DNA of 64,000 nucleotides from Neptunicoccus cionae. Its GTDB lineage: Bacteria; Pseudomonadota; Alphaproteobacteria; Rhodobacterales; Rhodobacteraceae. Every line of letters starts with the position of its first letter. Within the stretch, counting starts at the first letter, position 1. Shown here piece after piece: positions 1 through 8,456 of the stretch. Where the stretch lies: NCBI RefSeq assembly GCF_014643735.1, contig NZ_BMKA01000001.1:186001-250000 (forward strand). Reading direction: 5' to 3'. The notes beneath the pieces were generated by a model, which made no database searches, was not told the DNA's origin, and saw only the letters and a program-made list of their open reading frames with translations. Made by a program: the position numbers and the translations under genes.

Positions 1-813
1 TTTGGCATCTTTGCCCAAGTGCCGATTGGCCAGTTGTTTTTGGCTGGTATCGGTGCGGGCGTGCTGACCGCGATAAGCTATGCGCTGATGATCTATATCC
101 GCGTCAGGATAAATCCCGCCCTCGCCCCCACACGAGAAGAGCCCGTAAGCTGGGGCGAACGCTTTACCCATTTGCGCGGTATCTGGCCTGTCATCACCCT
201 GTTTGTGGTTGTGATCGGGGGTATGTTTGCCGGCCTGTTCACCGCGACCGAGGCCGGAGCGGTCGGGGCACTGGCCTCCTGCATCATTGCGTGGCTGAAC
301 GGGGGGCTGACGCTTGCGACCCTGCGACAGTCGGTGAATGAAACCATCGTGACCACGGCCGCACTGTTCCTGATTGCGATTGGTGCCAACCTGCTGACGC
401 GGTTTCTGGCGCTGTCGGGTTCGGGAGAGCTGATCACCCAGACCATTCTGGCGTTCGGTGCATCCGAGCTGGCGCTGATCCTTGGTATTGCGCTGGTTTA
501 TATCATTCTTGGCATGTTCCTTGATCCGATTGGCGCGATGCTACTGACCTTGCCGGTGCTTCTGCCTGTGGTGGACGAGGCAGGGCTATCGCTGATCTGG
601 TTTGGTGTTTTCGTCGCAAAGTTTTTGGAAATCGGCATGATTACCCCACCCGTCGGACTGAATGTGTTCGTGATTAAAGGGGTGGTGGACCGATCCATAT
701 CGCTTGGCACCATCTTTAAGGGCGTGATCTGGTTTCTGGTCGCGGATGCCGTGGTCGTTGCGATTATGATCGCCTTTCCACAAACGGTCCTGTGGTTGCC
801 CGGATTAAGTTAA
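1..813 (+). CDS. TRAP transporter large permease (DctM family), 3' part
   Basis: The reading frame is open from the first base, so the gene starts left of the window; about 270 C-terminal residues are visible. The protein is almost entirely hydrophobic, with at least six membrane helices. The segment GMFLDPIGAMLLTLPVLLP and, later, GMITPPVGLNVFVIKG are typical of the C-terminal half of DctM, the large membrane subunit that carries out Na+-driven uptake of organic acids with a periplasmic DctP and a small DctQ subunit. Those partners should lie just outside the window. The substrate cannot be told from this subunit. A GTG at 19 is in frame but is internal to the family. Confidence 0.9.
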   Translation, partial: FGIFAQVPIGQLFLAGIGAGVLTAISYALMIYIRVRINPALAPTREEPVSWGERFTHLRGIWPVITLFVVVIGGMFAGLFTATEAGAVGALASCIIAWLNGGLTLATLRQSVNETIVTTAALFLIAIGANLLTRFLALSGSGELITQTILAFGASELALILGIALVYIILGMFLDPIGAMLLTLPVLLPVVDEAGLSLIWFGVFVAKFLEIGMITPPVGLNVFVIKGVVDRSISLGTIFKGVIWFLVADAVVVAIMIAFPQTVLWLPGLS

Positions 814-818
814 CCATC

Positions 819-850
819 GGACCACCGGAATTGTTGAGCCCGCGTGGTCC
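819..850 (+). terminator. possible terminator after the TRAP permease
   Basis: A perfect 7-bp inverted repeat, GGACCAC and GTGGTCC, with an 18-nt loop begins 6 nt after the stop codon and is followed by TTTC. The U tract is short, so this is a weak candidate. Confidence 0.35.
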
Positions 851-1171
851 TTTCAAATCATCCTCCATACCCTGACCGCGCGATGCGGTTGGGGAAGCCG
901 CTGCACCTGTGTAGCCGTTTCAAGCCCGCATCACCCCTTGTTTGCAATCCAGTTGTCGCCGCCTGTTCCTATGAGCTGGCGGCTTCGCTGTGAGGTCTCA
1001 ACCTAACCGGAGTAATCTTAACACTTCCTGAAGAATCCCCGTTTATAGCTTCATTCCTATCCTAAAGAGAGCAGCTTCTATTCTTCCGCAAGAATTCAAA
1101 AGGCGAAAGATCAGATACTAAAGGAGTGTCGGAGCGCTATTCGAACACCTGCAGGTTGGCTGAGCCGAAGA
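851..1171. other. intergenic stretch without a recognised gene
   Basis: No open frame with coding character was seen on either strand. The sequence becomes more AT-rich towards the right, ahead of the promoter candidate for the giant secreted-protein gene. Confidence 0.5.
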
Positions 1172-1200
1172 TTGTTAGAAAAATGATAAGCGCGATTAAT
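1172..1200 (+). promoter_or_regulatory. candidate sigma-70 promoter for the small ORF and giant gene
   Basis: TTGTTA (1172-1177) and ATTAAT (1195-1200) are separated by 17 bp in an AT-rich stretch just before the first small ORF. Both boxes deviate from consensus, so the call rests on spacing and position. Confidence 0.3.
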
Positions 1201-1216
1201 ATTCGGAGAACAAGAC

Positions 1217-1360
1217 ATGATGATCTACGGCAACGGTACACGCGTAATGGCTTGGCGTGTTATTCCCGAACAGTGGCTTTCTTCGATTTTCCCTGATGAT
1301 ACGTCCTTCAAAGCCGTTCGCTTATGTCTATTTCTTTGCATGGAAAGGGCTGCGACGTGA
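1217..1360 (+). CDS. 47-residue ORF translationally coupled to the giant gene
   Basis: An ATG at 1217 is preceded by GGAG (1204-1207) at a 9-nt spacing and opens a 47-codon frame. Its TGA (1358-1360) overlaps the GTG start of the downstream giant gene in a GTGA junction, the arrangement of coupled genes. The peptide begins MMIYGNGTRVMAWRVIPEQW and has a hydrophobic patch with two Cys near its end; it has no obvious signal peptide. I do not recognise it. It may be a real small protein, or a leader whose translation opens the ribosome binding site of the next gene. It could also be a chance frame, but the good ribosome site and exact stop/start overlap argue against that. Confidence 0.4.
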   Translation: MMIYGNGTRVMAWRVIPEQWLSSIFPDDTSFKAVRLCLFLCMERAAT

Positions 1361-4300
1361 ACCGTATTACAGTCCAATTAAAACGTCTTTCAACACACCG
1401 TCTGGCCGCCGCTTTCTGCGCGTGGTTCGGACTGACAGTCATTGCGCTGGCGCATGGCGCGTGGCTTGGAACCGGTGTGATCGATCTTACACCGGCCACA
1501 CGAACCGAAATCAAGGCGCGGGTGCTGGCAGGGGAACCGGCCGTTCAAAATGGCGATATTATACAGGTGTTTTCCAGCTTTCCGACAATCGTGGACGGAA
1601 CGCTCGACGGGCCGGGGGGCTATGCCACCATGTATGTCCCCGAAGGCACAGAGGTCGTTGGCGCCTTTATGACGGACGCTGCCGGAAACGAACTTCCTGC
1701 GCGCCCAGCACAAGCGACGACAGGCAGTGGTGTGTCCAAAGGCTGGGGGCCAAAGGGTCAACAGGCTTTTGATGTCTCGGCAAATGGATGGAATCCTGAA
1801 TCCAACACAGCATGCCTTGTAGCCGGTTTCACCGTCACCACTGAAGATTGTAATGCCGGTCTCGCCTATATCTATGGCGACACGGGCATTTTCTATTCCT
1901 CTCGGTCAGATACGCAATTGTTTGCAAACGGGTCACTGGTGGCCGATTTGACAAACGGATATTTGGTTAACCCGACCAACGGCACCCCTTGGACCACCGT
2001 GGGTGGTTCCGGTACGGCGCGGGTTCACAACAAATGGGATGCGGTGCAAATCAATGCCTTTGGCTCCGGTGGCACCATCGACGCGAACGGGTTCAGCACC
2101 TCGGAAGAGACCTCTATCACTGGCGGGCGCGGCGCGACGCCGTTTCGCGCGGGCAGCCCTGTTGCCGGACCGGATTCCGGCTCTGATTGGGATCGCTATG
2201 GCACCACCGGACCGTGGCAGCGCATCCAATATCCGGGCAGTTGTAAGGCCGACGACCCATTGATCGTTGGACAGGAAGGGCCGGCGGTCAGCGCAGGATC
2301 TGTCTATCCCGAAACCAACAATGCAGATGTAAACTCAGAATTCGTTTGCACAGATGCCTCGGCCACAGGGTTCAGCCTGAACGGGTCCGATGCAACGCAG
2401 CTTCCGGCCGCAACCAATGCCGTGCGCTTCGCGTTTGGCGGCATCGCTCAGGGCGAGGTTTACTATGCGTCCTTGCGGCTGCGCATAACCGATGTCGATT
2501 CCCTGTCACCCATAAATGCCGAAGGCCACGGCGGCGACAGCGCAGAAGGCGGCGCGGCAGGCAACGACAACCCTTGGCGGTACTGGGTTGCCGGGTCTTC
2601 GGTCTATGCCATCCCGTCTGGCGATGACCTCGCGGTGGGGATCAGCATTAGTGAAGTCAACGGCACGACTTACACCGGCGGTGACATTCCTCCCTCTGCC
2701 ACAGTGCGTTACCGCGTTGGCTATGCCAATACGTCCCTGTCGGCGATGACCAACGCAGTGCTTTCAGTTACCCTTCCCTCGCAAACCACGGGCACCTCCA
2801 ATTTTGAGGTGATCAGCGGCGAGGATATTCTTCTGGTCAGCGACCCTTCGGGTGGCACGTTTTCTTTCAACACTATGGCCAACCTTGAGGGGCTCGGCTC
2901 TGGCGTGATCGAATTTGACGCGAAGCTTTCTGCAGCCGGGGGGGAAACCGTAACCGCAGACACCGCATTGTCGAGCGATCAGGGTGGCCCCGCCACGGGG
3001 AGCGTTTCAGTAGCAGTGTCCCCATCCCCGACCGAAGAAATGCCGGGCTGTTCGGGAACACGCACGCCGATTGTCGATTGGGCAAATGATGCACCGCTGA
3101 CCGTCGGCGCGACCACCGCTTTTACCAACCACGGTATCAGTGGCACCGTTAGCACAACCGACATTTCAACGGGCCTAAGAACAGCGTCGATCGGCACCAC
3201 CAACACGCTTTACCCCGGCATTGGCGGGAACCCGATGCTAACAGCGCGGTACGTGGAGCTGCGCTCAACCTTCGCAACGCCGTTGAATGGCATATACGTC
3301 TATATTGCCGATCTGAACCAAAATGAATCCGCGACTGTTTACGGCCTGCTTGATGGCGTGCGTGTTTCTCCGTCGATGGCTGATGGCACGGGATCATTTC
3401 CTATGACGCGGGTCGCCAACAACGATGGGTCAGTAACAGGCGAGCGGCAAAATGCGTTGGGGTCGGGTGCTTCGCGCGCGGTCACAGTGGGTTTCAGCCA
3501 GCCGATTGATACGCTGGTTATTGAACATACACCTTTGCAGTTCAGCGCGCCGGGCCTGTCCCCGTCCGGCAGCATGGAAGTCTCTGACATTTTGACCTGT
3601 CTGGATTATTCTGACGCGCCCAGCGTGCTTGGGGATGGGCTGCATAATCTGCGTGACAGTGATGACATACTGCTCGGCAGCATCAACTCTGGTGATCTAG
3701 CGCCTGGCAACGCGCCGAATGCCGACAGTGACGACGACGATGGGGTGTCGATACCGCCCCTGACGCAGGGTCTGACCTCAACCCTGACAGCGACAGTCAC
3801 CGGCACAAGCGGGTATCTGCAGGGTTGGATTGATTACAACGGTAACGACGTGTTTGAAAGCGGTACCGCCGAACAAATCATTCTTGATTTGCAAGACGAT
3901 GGGACCGGCAGCGACCAGTTTGCTAATGACGGGCAAATCGACATTGAGATCGTCGTGCCAGGAGATGCTGTGCTGGACCAGACTTTCGCCCGTTTCCGCT
4001 GGTCTTCGGTGCAAACACTGTCCCCTACAGGCTTTGCACCGGACGGGGAAATTGAAGATTATGCTGTTACCATTGCGGCCGCCCCCATCGTGGACCGCGG
4101 CGACGCGCCCGCGTCCTATGGTGACCCGCAGCACATCATCGCGGATGCAGGTGTTGCGGGCACCTATCTCGGCGCCATTTCCCCTGATCCTGAGGCTGTT
4201 TCACAGGCCAGCGCAGATGCCACCGGCGATGATCTTGACGGCAATGACGATGAAGATGGCGTAGCGATGCCTCAGCTTTATGTGGGCGCAACCGGAGAGA

Positions 4301-7215
4301 TTTCAGTGACAGTAAACGAAGTGACTGCGGGGCTTGGTCCAATCGCTTATCTTCAAGCGTGGATCGATTTCGACGCTGACGGAACCTTTGACGAGGTCGA
4401 CATGATCGCGTCAAACCTGCAGGACGGGTCTGCCGGTGATAAGGACGGGCTGGTAAACGGTGTGATTGTCTTTGACGTGAATGTACCGGCCAGTGCGACG
4501 CAACTTCCTACTTTCGCGCGGTTCCGCTGGTCTACAACGTCTGGCGTGGTGCAGCTCGCGCTGGACGGTGAGGTTGAGGATTATTCCCTGACCTTATCCG
4601 GTGATAGCCCGCCAATTGTCTGTGACGCAGGGCTGTATCTGATCGCTTCGGGGGATTCGACGTTGAAACGGTTGAACTTCTCGGCGACGCCAACGGGATA
4701 TGCGTTGAACCTGCAAGATATTGGTGCATCGGGTGAAAACCTTGAAGGCAGCTGGGGGTACAATGAACTCGACGGGTATATCTACGGTGTTCCCGATGGC
4801 AGCAGCCGCCTGTGGCGCGTTGACGGGGCTGGGGCGTTTACACGGATGCCCGATCCAACGGGAGGGGTTGAAAAGGGCAAGACCGGCGGGGATGTCCTGC
4901 CCAACGGTATTATGGTTTATCAGAGCGATAGGGATGTGTTTCAGCTTCTAGATATTACCGTGCCCACCGCTTCTGTGAACGGGGGGGAGTTGCTGACCAG
5001 TGATGAAATACGGACCGAGGATTTCGCCTACAACGAACAAGACGGTTTCTTGTACGGGATCGATGAAAACACAGGTCAGGTCTTCAAATTTTCTGCAAAT
5101 GGCGGCTCTGCCAGTGTTGGAACAGAGCAGGTCACGTTCTTTGGCCCAGCCACTTATACCGGAACCTATGGCGCAGCCTGGTTTGATGAAAACGGCTTGT
5201 TCTACGTCTATGATGACGCAACCAATAATGTTTATCTGGTCGACACGACCACCGGTATTTCCCAGCGGATCGCCACAAGTTCGGACGAAGAAGGCGGTGG
5301 AAACGATGGCGCTTCGTGCCGCGGGCCGTCCGTTATCCCGTTTGGCAGCGTTGCGGGGAACATCTATGTGGATCAGGACGGTTCGGATGTGAAAGACGGG
5401 GCAGAGATCAATCTCGGCGGTGGCGTTTCAGTGTCGATTTACGATGATCGCGGCACTCCCAATGATCTGAGCGACGACAATTTCATCCGCACTGTAGAGA
5501 CTTTGGCGGACGGGACCTACACAATTGGCAACCTCTCTGGTGGGTCGACCTACCGGATTGAAGTTGACGAAGCAGATACCGACCTTCCGGCAGGCTCTAC
5601 CATCGGTACGTCCAATCCGCTGGTGTCGGTGTCGGTGGTGCCGAATGCGACGACGCAGGACCAGAATTTTGGCTTCGATCCGGGGGAAAGTGACCTTTCC
5701 ATTACCAAAGTGGCCTATAAAGCTAACACCAGCACTGTCATTACAGAGGCAACAGCAGGGGATTTAATAGACTGGGTTATTTCGGTTAACAACTCTGGTC
5801 CCGGCTCCCCCTCTAACGTGACCGTCATCGAAAAATTGCCAGACGGGTTTGAATATCTGAGCGATGATGCACCGGCCACCGGGGATTATTTCGATCCCTC
5901 CACCGGTGTGTGGTTCGTGGATGAAATCCTGTCAGGGGCGGTAGAAACCCTTACTATTCAGGTGCGCGTGCTGGAAACGGGGACACACATAAACGAGGTG
6001 GAGATCATCCGTTCCTCCCTGCCAGACAGTGACAGTGATGTGGAAGTCGGTTCCAAGACTGACGACCTTTCCGATGGCATTGCGGATGACGATGAGGATA
6101 GCTACGAAATCACCTTGAAAACCGGTGGACCGACGCTGTCCGGGCGTGTGTTCAACGACAATGGTACCGGCGGCGGCACAGCTCACGACGGCGAATTTAA
6201 CGGTGCGGAGTCCGGTGCTCCAGCCTCCACTCTTAGCATTCTAAACGATAGTGGCGACACGATTGCCCAGCCCAAGATCGCGGCTGACGGGACATGGTCC
6301 TACGCATTGGACGGGTCCTACACGGGGCCGTTAACCCTGACGGTCACGCCTGAAACCGGTTGGATGCCAGTCTCTGAAAACAAATCCGGTTTGCCAACTC
6401 TTGTGGATGCCAGCGTATATGATGGCACCTATACATTCACGCCGACAGCAGCCACAGATTATGCAGATCTTGATTTCGGCGTCATTGAAGAACCGCGACT
6501 GACCGAAGATCAGACTGCGAACATCGCAGCAGGCCAGGTCGTAAATCTGACCCACGAATATTTCGCAACAACAACAGGAGATGTCACCTTCATTTACGGT
6601 GACAACTCGCAGACACCTGCAAATGGATACAGCGCAGGCATTTTTCTCGATCCCGATTGTGATGGCACCCCCGACACCGCTTTGACCGGTGCCATCGCAG
6701 TCGTCGACGGAGATCAAATATGCCTCGTGTCCCGTATCTCTGCAGGTGCTGGCGTCGGCCCCGGAGGATCATTTGTCTATGATCTTGAAGCACGGACCGC
6801 TTTGGTGAACACTCCCCTCAGCACGGTGGCCATCAACACGGACCGCATTACCTCCGGTGCCGGCGCTGGCCTTATTTCCTTGCGCAAGACAGTACGGAAC
6901 GAGACCGAGAACACGCCCGAAAGCACCGCGAACAGCGGCGGGGTTGGGGATGTGCTGGCCTATCGGATATATGTCGAAAACGTCAGCCCCTCTGCGGCGA
7001 CCGATGTCATCATCTTCGACCGGACGCCAGCGTATACATCGCTGTCCGAGCCTGTCTCAACGCCTGTCTCTCTCGGGTCGAGCATCAGTTGCTCGCTTAC
7101 CGTGCCAGCCATAAATGTCGCTGGCTACGCCGGCCCGTTGCGTTGGGACTGCGCCGGAAGCTACCCACCAAGTGCTGCCGGATTCGTGGCCTTCAAGGTC
7201 CAGATCGATCCGTAA
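1357..7215 (+). CDS. giant secreted multidomain protein (DUF11, GEVED and SdrD-B-like domains)
   Basis: About 1950 residues, rich in Asp, Gly, Ser and Thr. The GTG at 1357 is preferred because AAGGG lies 7 nt upstream and it overlaps the stop of the small ORF; an ATG at 1324 would add 11 residues. A hydrophobic helix at about residues 18-34, ending at HGAW, looks like a signal peptide with a long basic N-region. Domains in order: a DUF11-like sandwich near 430-545; two GEVED domains near 750-910 and 913-1080, each starting D-x-x-DAP and ending GE(I/V)EDY; a propeller-like DUF6923-type segment near 1087-1327; an SdrD-B-like domain near 1329-1445; DUF11 near 1447-1585; another B-like domain; and a last DUF11 from about 1840. 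Such proteins are extracellular or surface located. No LPXTG, autotransporter barrel, PEP-CTERM or RTX repeat is visible, so the secretion route is unknown. The protein ends inside or just after a DUF11 fold, so the C-terminus may be truncated. Confidence 0.8.
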   Translation: MNRITVQLKRLSTHRLAAAFCAWFGLTVIALAHGAWLGTGVIDLTPATRTEIKARVLAGEPAVQNGDIIQVFSSFPTIVDGTLDGPGGYATMYVPEGTEVVGAFMTDAAGNELPARPAQATTGSGVSKGWGPKGQQAFDVSANGWNPESNTACLVAGFTVTTEDCNAGLAYIYGDTGIFYSSRSDTQLFANGSLVADLTNGYLVNPTNGTPWTTVGGSGTARVHNKWDAVQINAFGSGGTIDANGFSTSEETSITGGRGATPFRAGSPVAGPDSGSDWDRYGTTGPWQRIQYPGSCKADDPLIVGQEGPAVSAGSVYPETNNADVNSEFVCTDASATGFSLNGSDATQLPAATNAVRFAFGGIAQGEVYYASLRLRITDVDSLSPINAEGHGGDSAEGGAAGNDNPWRYWVAGSSVYAIPSGDDLAVGISISEVNGTTYTGGDIPPSATVRYRVGYANTSLSAMTNAVLSVTLPSQTTGTSNFEVISGEDILLVSDPSGGTFSFNTMANLEGLGSGVIEFDAKLSAAGGETVTADTALSSDQGGPATGSVSVAVSPSPTEEMPGCSGTRTPIVDWANDAPLTVGATTAFTNHGISGTVSTTDISTGLRTASIGTTNTLYPGIGGNPMLTARYVELRSTFATPLNGIYVYIADLNQNESATVYGLLDGVRVSPSMADGTGSFPMTRVANNDGSVTGERQNALGSGASRAVTVGFSQPIDTLVIEHTPLQFSAPGLSPSGSMEVSDILTCLDYSDAPSVLGDGLHNLRDSDDILLGSINSGDLAPGNAPNADSDDDDGVSIPPLTQGLTSTLTATVTGTSGYLQGWIDYNGNDVFESGTAEQIILDLQDDGTGSDQFANDGQIDIEIVVPGDAVLDQTFARFRWSSVQTLSPTGFAPDGEIEDYAVTIAAAPIVDRGDAPASYGDPQHIIADAGVAGTYLGAISPDPEAVSQASADATGDDLDGNDDEDGVAMPQLYVGATGEISVTVNEVTAGLGPIAYLQAWIDFDADGTFDEVDMIASNLQDGSAGDKDGLVNGVIVFDVNVPASATQLPTFARFRWSTTSGVVQLALDGEVEDYSLTLSGDSPPIVCDAGLYLIASGDSTLKRLNFSATPTGYALNLQDIGASGENLEGSWGYNELDGYIYGVPDGSSRLWRVDGAGAFTRMPDPTGGVEKGKTGGDVLPNGIMVYQSDRDVFQLLDITVPTASVNGGELLTSDEIRTEDFAYNEQDGFLYGIDENTGQVFKFSANGGSASVGTEQVTFFGPATYTGTYGAAWFDENGLFYVYDDATNNVYLVDTTTGISQRIATSSDEEGGGNDGASCRGPSVIPFGSVAGNIYVDQDGSDVKDGAEINLGGGVSVSIYDDRGTPNDLSDDNFIRTVETLADGTYTIGNLSGGSTYRIEVDEADTDLPAGSTIGTSNPLVSVSVVPNATTQDQNFGFDPGESDLSITKVAYKANTSTVITEATAGDLIDWVISVNNSGPGSPSNVTVIEKLPDGFEYLSDDAPATGDYFDPSTGVWFVDEILSGAVETLTIQVRVLETGTHINEVEIIRSSLPDSDSDVEVGSKTDDLSDGIADDDEDSYEITLKTGGPTLSGRVFNDNGTGGGTAHDGEFNGAESGAPASTLSILNDSGDTIAQPKIAADGTWSYALDGSYTGPLTLTVTPETGWMPVSENKSGLPTLVDASVYDGTYTFTPTAATDYADLDFGVIEEPRLTEDQTANIAAGQVVNLTHEYFATTTGDVTFIYGDNSQTPANGYSAGIFLDPDCDGTPDTALTGAIAVVDGDQICLVSRISAGAGVGPGGSFVYDLEARTALVNTPLSTVAINTDRITSGAGAGLISLRKTVRNETENTPESTANSGGVGDVLAYRIYVENVSPSAATDVIIFDRTPAYTSLSEPVSTPVSLGSSISCSLTVPAINVAGYAGPLRWDCAGSYPPSAAGFVAFKVQIDP

Positions 7216-7265
7216 GGGGGAGGGGATACCTGCATAGCACGAGGGTCAGTTAATGAGGTGGGGCC

Positions 7266-7318
7266 GGTCTATTCCTGAAGTGGAGCCAGACACGGGCTAG
7301 TCAGCTCTGGTCTATTCC
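7266..7318. repeat. 10-nt direct repeat in the AT-rich gap
   Basis: GGTCTATTCC occurs at 7266-7275 and again at 7309-7318, just after the giant gene. CCAGA and TCTGG between them can pair. It could be a remnant of a mobile element end, but no transposase is present. Confidence 0.3.
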
Positions 7319-7422
7319 AAACTGTTGGTAAGATGCGAACATGGCTAAATGCTAGTACTGTTAATGCTCTCTTCTAAACTCAATTAAAACCAACTTTACT
7401 AGGATCCTCATCTTTAAAAATC

Positions 7423-8186
7423 CTATTGAGAATTAGAAATGCAATCTCGGAACCTGGGGCTGGCCAAAACAGTCCGTACCGGGACCATATACCCATCCGT
7501 TTTCACTAAACATAAAAGCGCAAATTGGGGAGGTACGGGGTCTAGAAATCCGAATTCACTGCCGAACATCTCTGTGATCCGACTAACGTTCTGCAATTCC
7601 CCGCAATTAATCCGTTCCCCACAGGCAGCCTGTACCGCTAACAACTGGATGCCGTATAGCAAATGGGAATACAGCGTGGCACGTTCAATATCACCGATTG
7701 GCCCAGCCTAATCGCCATTATTCTAACGGCTCGTTCAGAATGCAGGAAAGAAGAAATGACGTCACCGTGCCTGACTGCATCAAGCGTTAAAACCGTTGCT
7801 TCCAGTGGTGAAGTGGGAGGTGTTTTTTCGATCATGGCATCTAGAAAAACTAGATTTGGCTTGTTACCGTTTTTAATTATTATCTGAGCTACCGGGTGAC
7901 ATCCAGTGATGTCCATCCGCCATACAGGCTTCAATTCTAAGAACAGCTTATAGCTTGCACAGGCTCCAATGTTTTCAAAAATGTCTCTGTCGTTTTTTAC
8001 CAAAAGAGATTCACCCTGGGCCGCTGCCAGCCGTACACCCCCGATAGAAAACATTACAGTTATAAGAAGGAGGGTGATTGCCGTGCGAGAGTAAGAGCCG
8101 GGTGCTCGTCCATTTCTAAGGGTTTTGAACAAGAAGTTTTCTTCAAATTTTTCTGAAAGAAAAACAGGGAGTGGTTGATTATTCAA
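7423..8186 (-). pseudogene. exported protein of unknown function, split by a probable frameshift
   Basis: The first frame (8186 down to 7638, 182 codons) starts with a basic N-terminus and a hydrophobic segment ending AAAQGES, a plausible signal peptide at about residues 35-57. It then has Cys-containing periplasmic-looking sequence and ends at a stop shortly after MAIRLGQS. The other frame, open from about 7711 to 7423, continues with well-behaved sequence (GDIERATLYSHLLYGIQLLA then QAACGERINCGEL). The simplest reading is one gene of about 250 codons with a frameshift near 7650-7711, by decay or sequencing error. I do not recognise the family. The region is more AT-rich than its surroundings, which hints at transfer. 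Confidence 0.4.
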
Positions 8187-8279
8187 GGAAGAAAAATGTT
8201 CAAGGACTGGCGAACTCTGAGCTACAGGTTCGACACTTAACCGTTAAGGCTAATGAAATCAATGATACGAGGGGGGAAG

Positions 8280-8356
8280 TGGCGGACCGAGGAGGATTCG
8301 AACCCCCGACCCCCTGATTCGTAGTCAGGTACTCTATCCAGCTGAGCTATCGGTCC
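8280..8356 (-). tRNA. tRNA-Arg (anticodon ACG)
   Basis: A complete cloverleaf can be drawn on the minus strand. The acceptor stem GGACCGA pairs with TCGGTCC, the D-arm holds AGCTGGATAGA, the anticodon stem-loop CCTGA-CTACGAA-TCAGG gives anticodon ACG, and the T-arm contains GGTTCGAATCC. A discriminator G and an encoded CCA end the gene at 8280. It reads CGU/CGC arginine codons after deamination of A34. Its 3' end faces the AT-rich stretch at 7.2-8.2 kb. Confidence 0.95.
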
Positions 8357-8456
8357 GTGAGGGGCGGTTTAGCGGTGGGGCAGGGGGAATGCAAGGGACA
8401 AATTGCAGGGTTTGTCGGGTTATTTTATTTTTCTTTCCCCAGCCGTTTTTAGCGCC

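Noticed and set aside
7261-7320. insertion-sequence end
   Set aside because: The 10-nt direct repeat is too short, and there is no transposase or matching terminal inverted repeat in the window.
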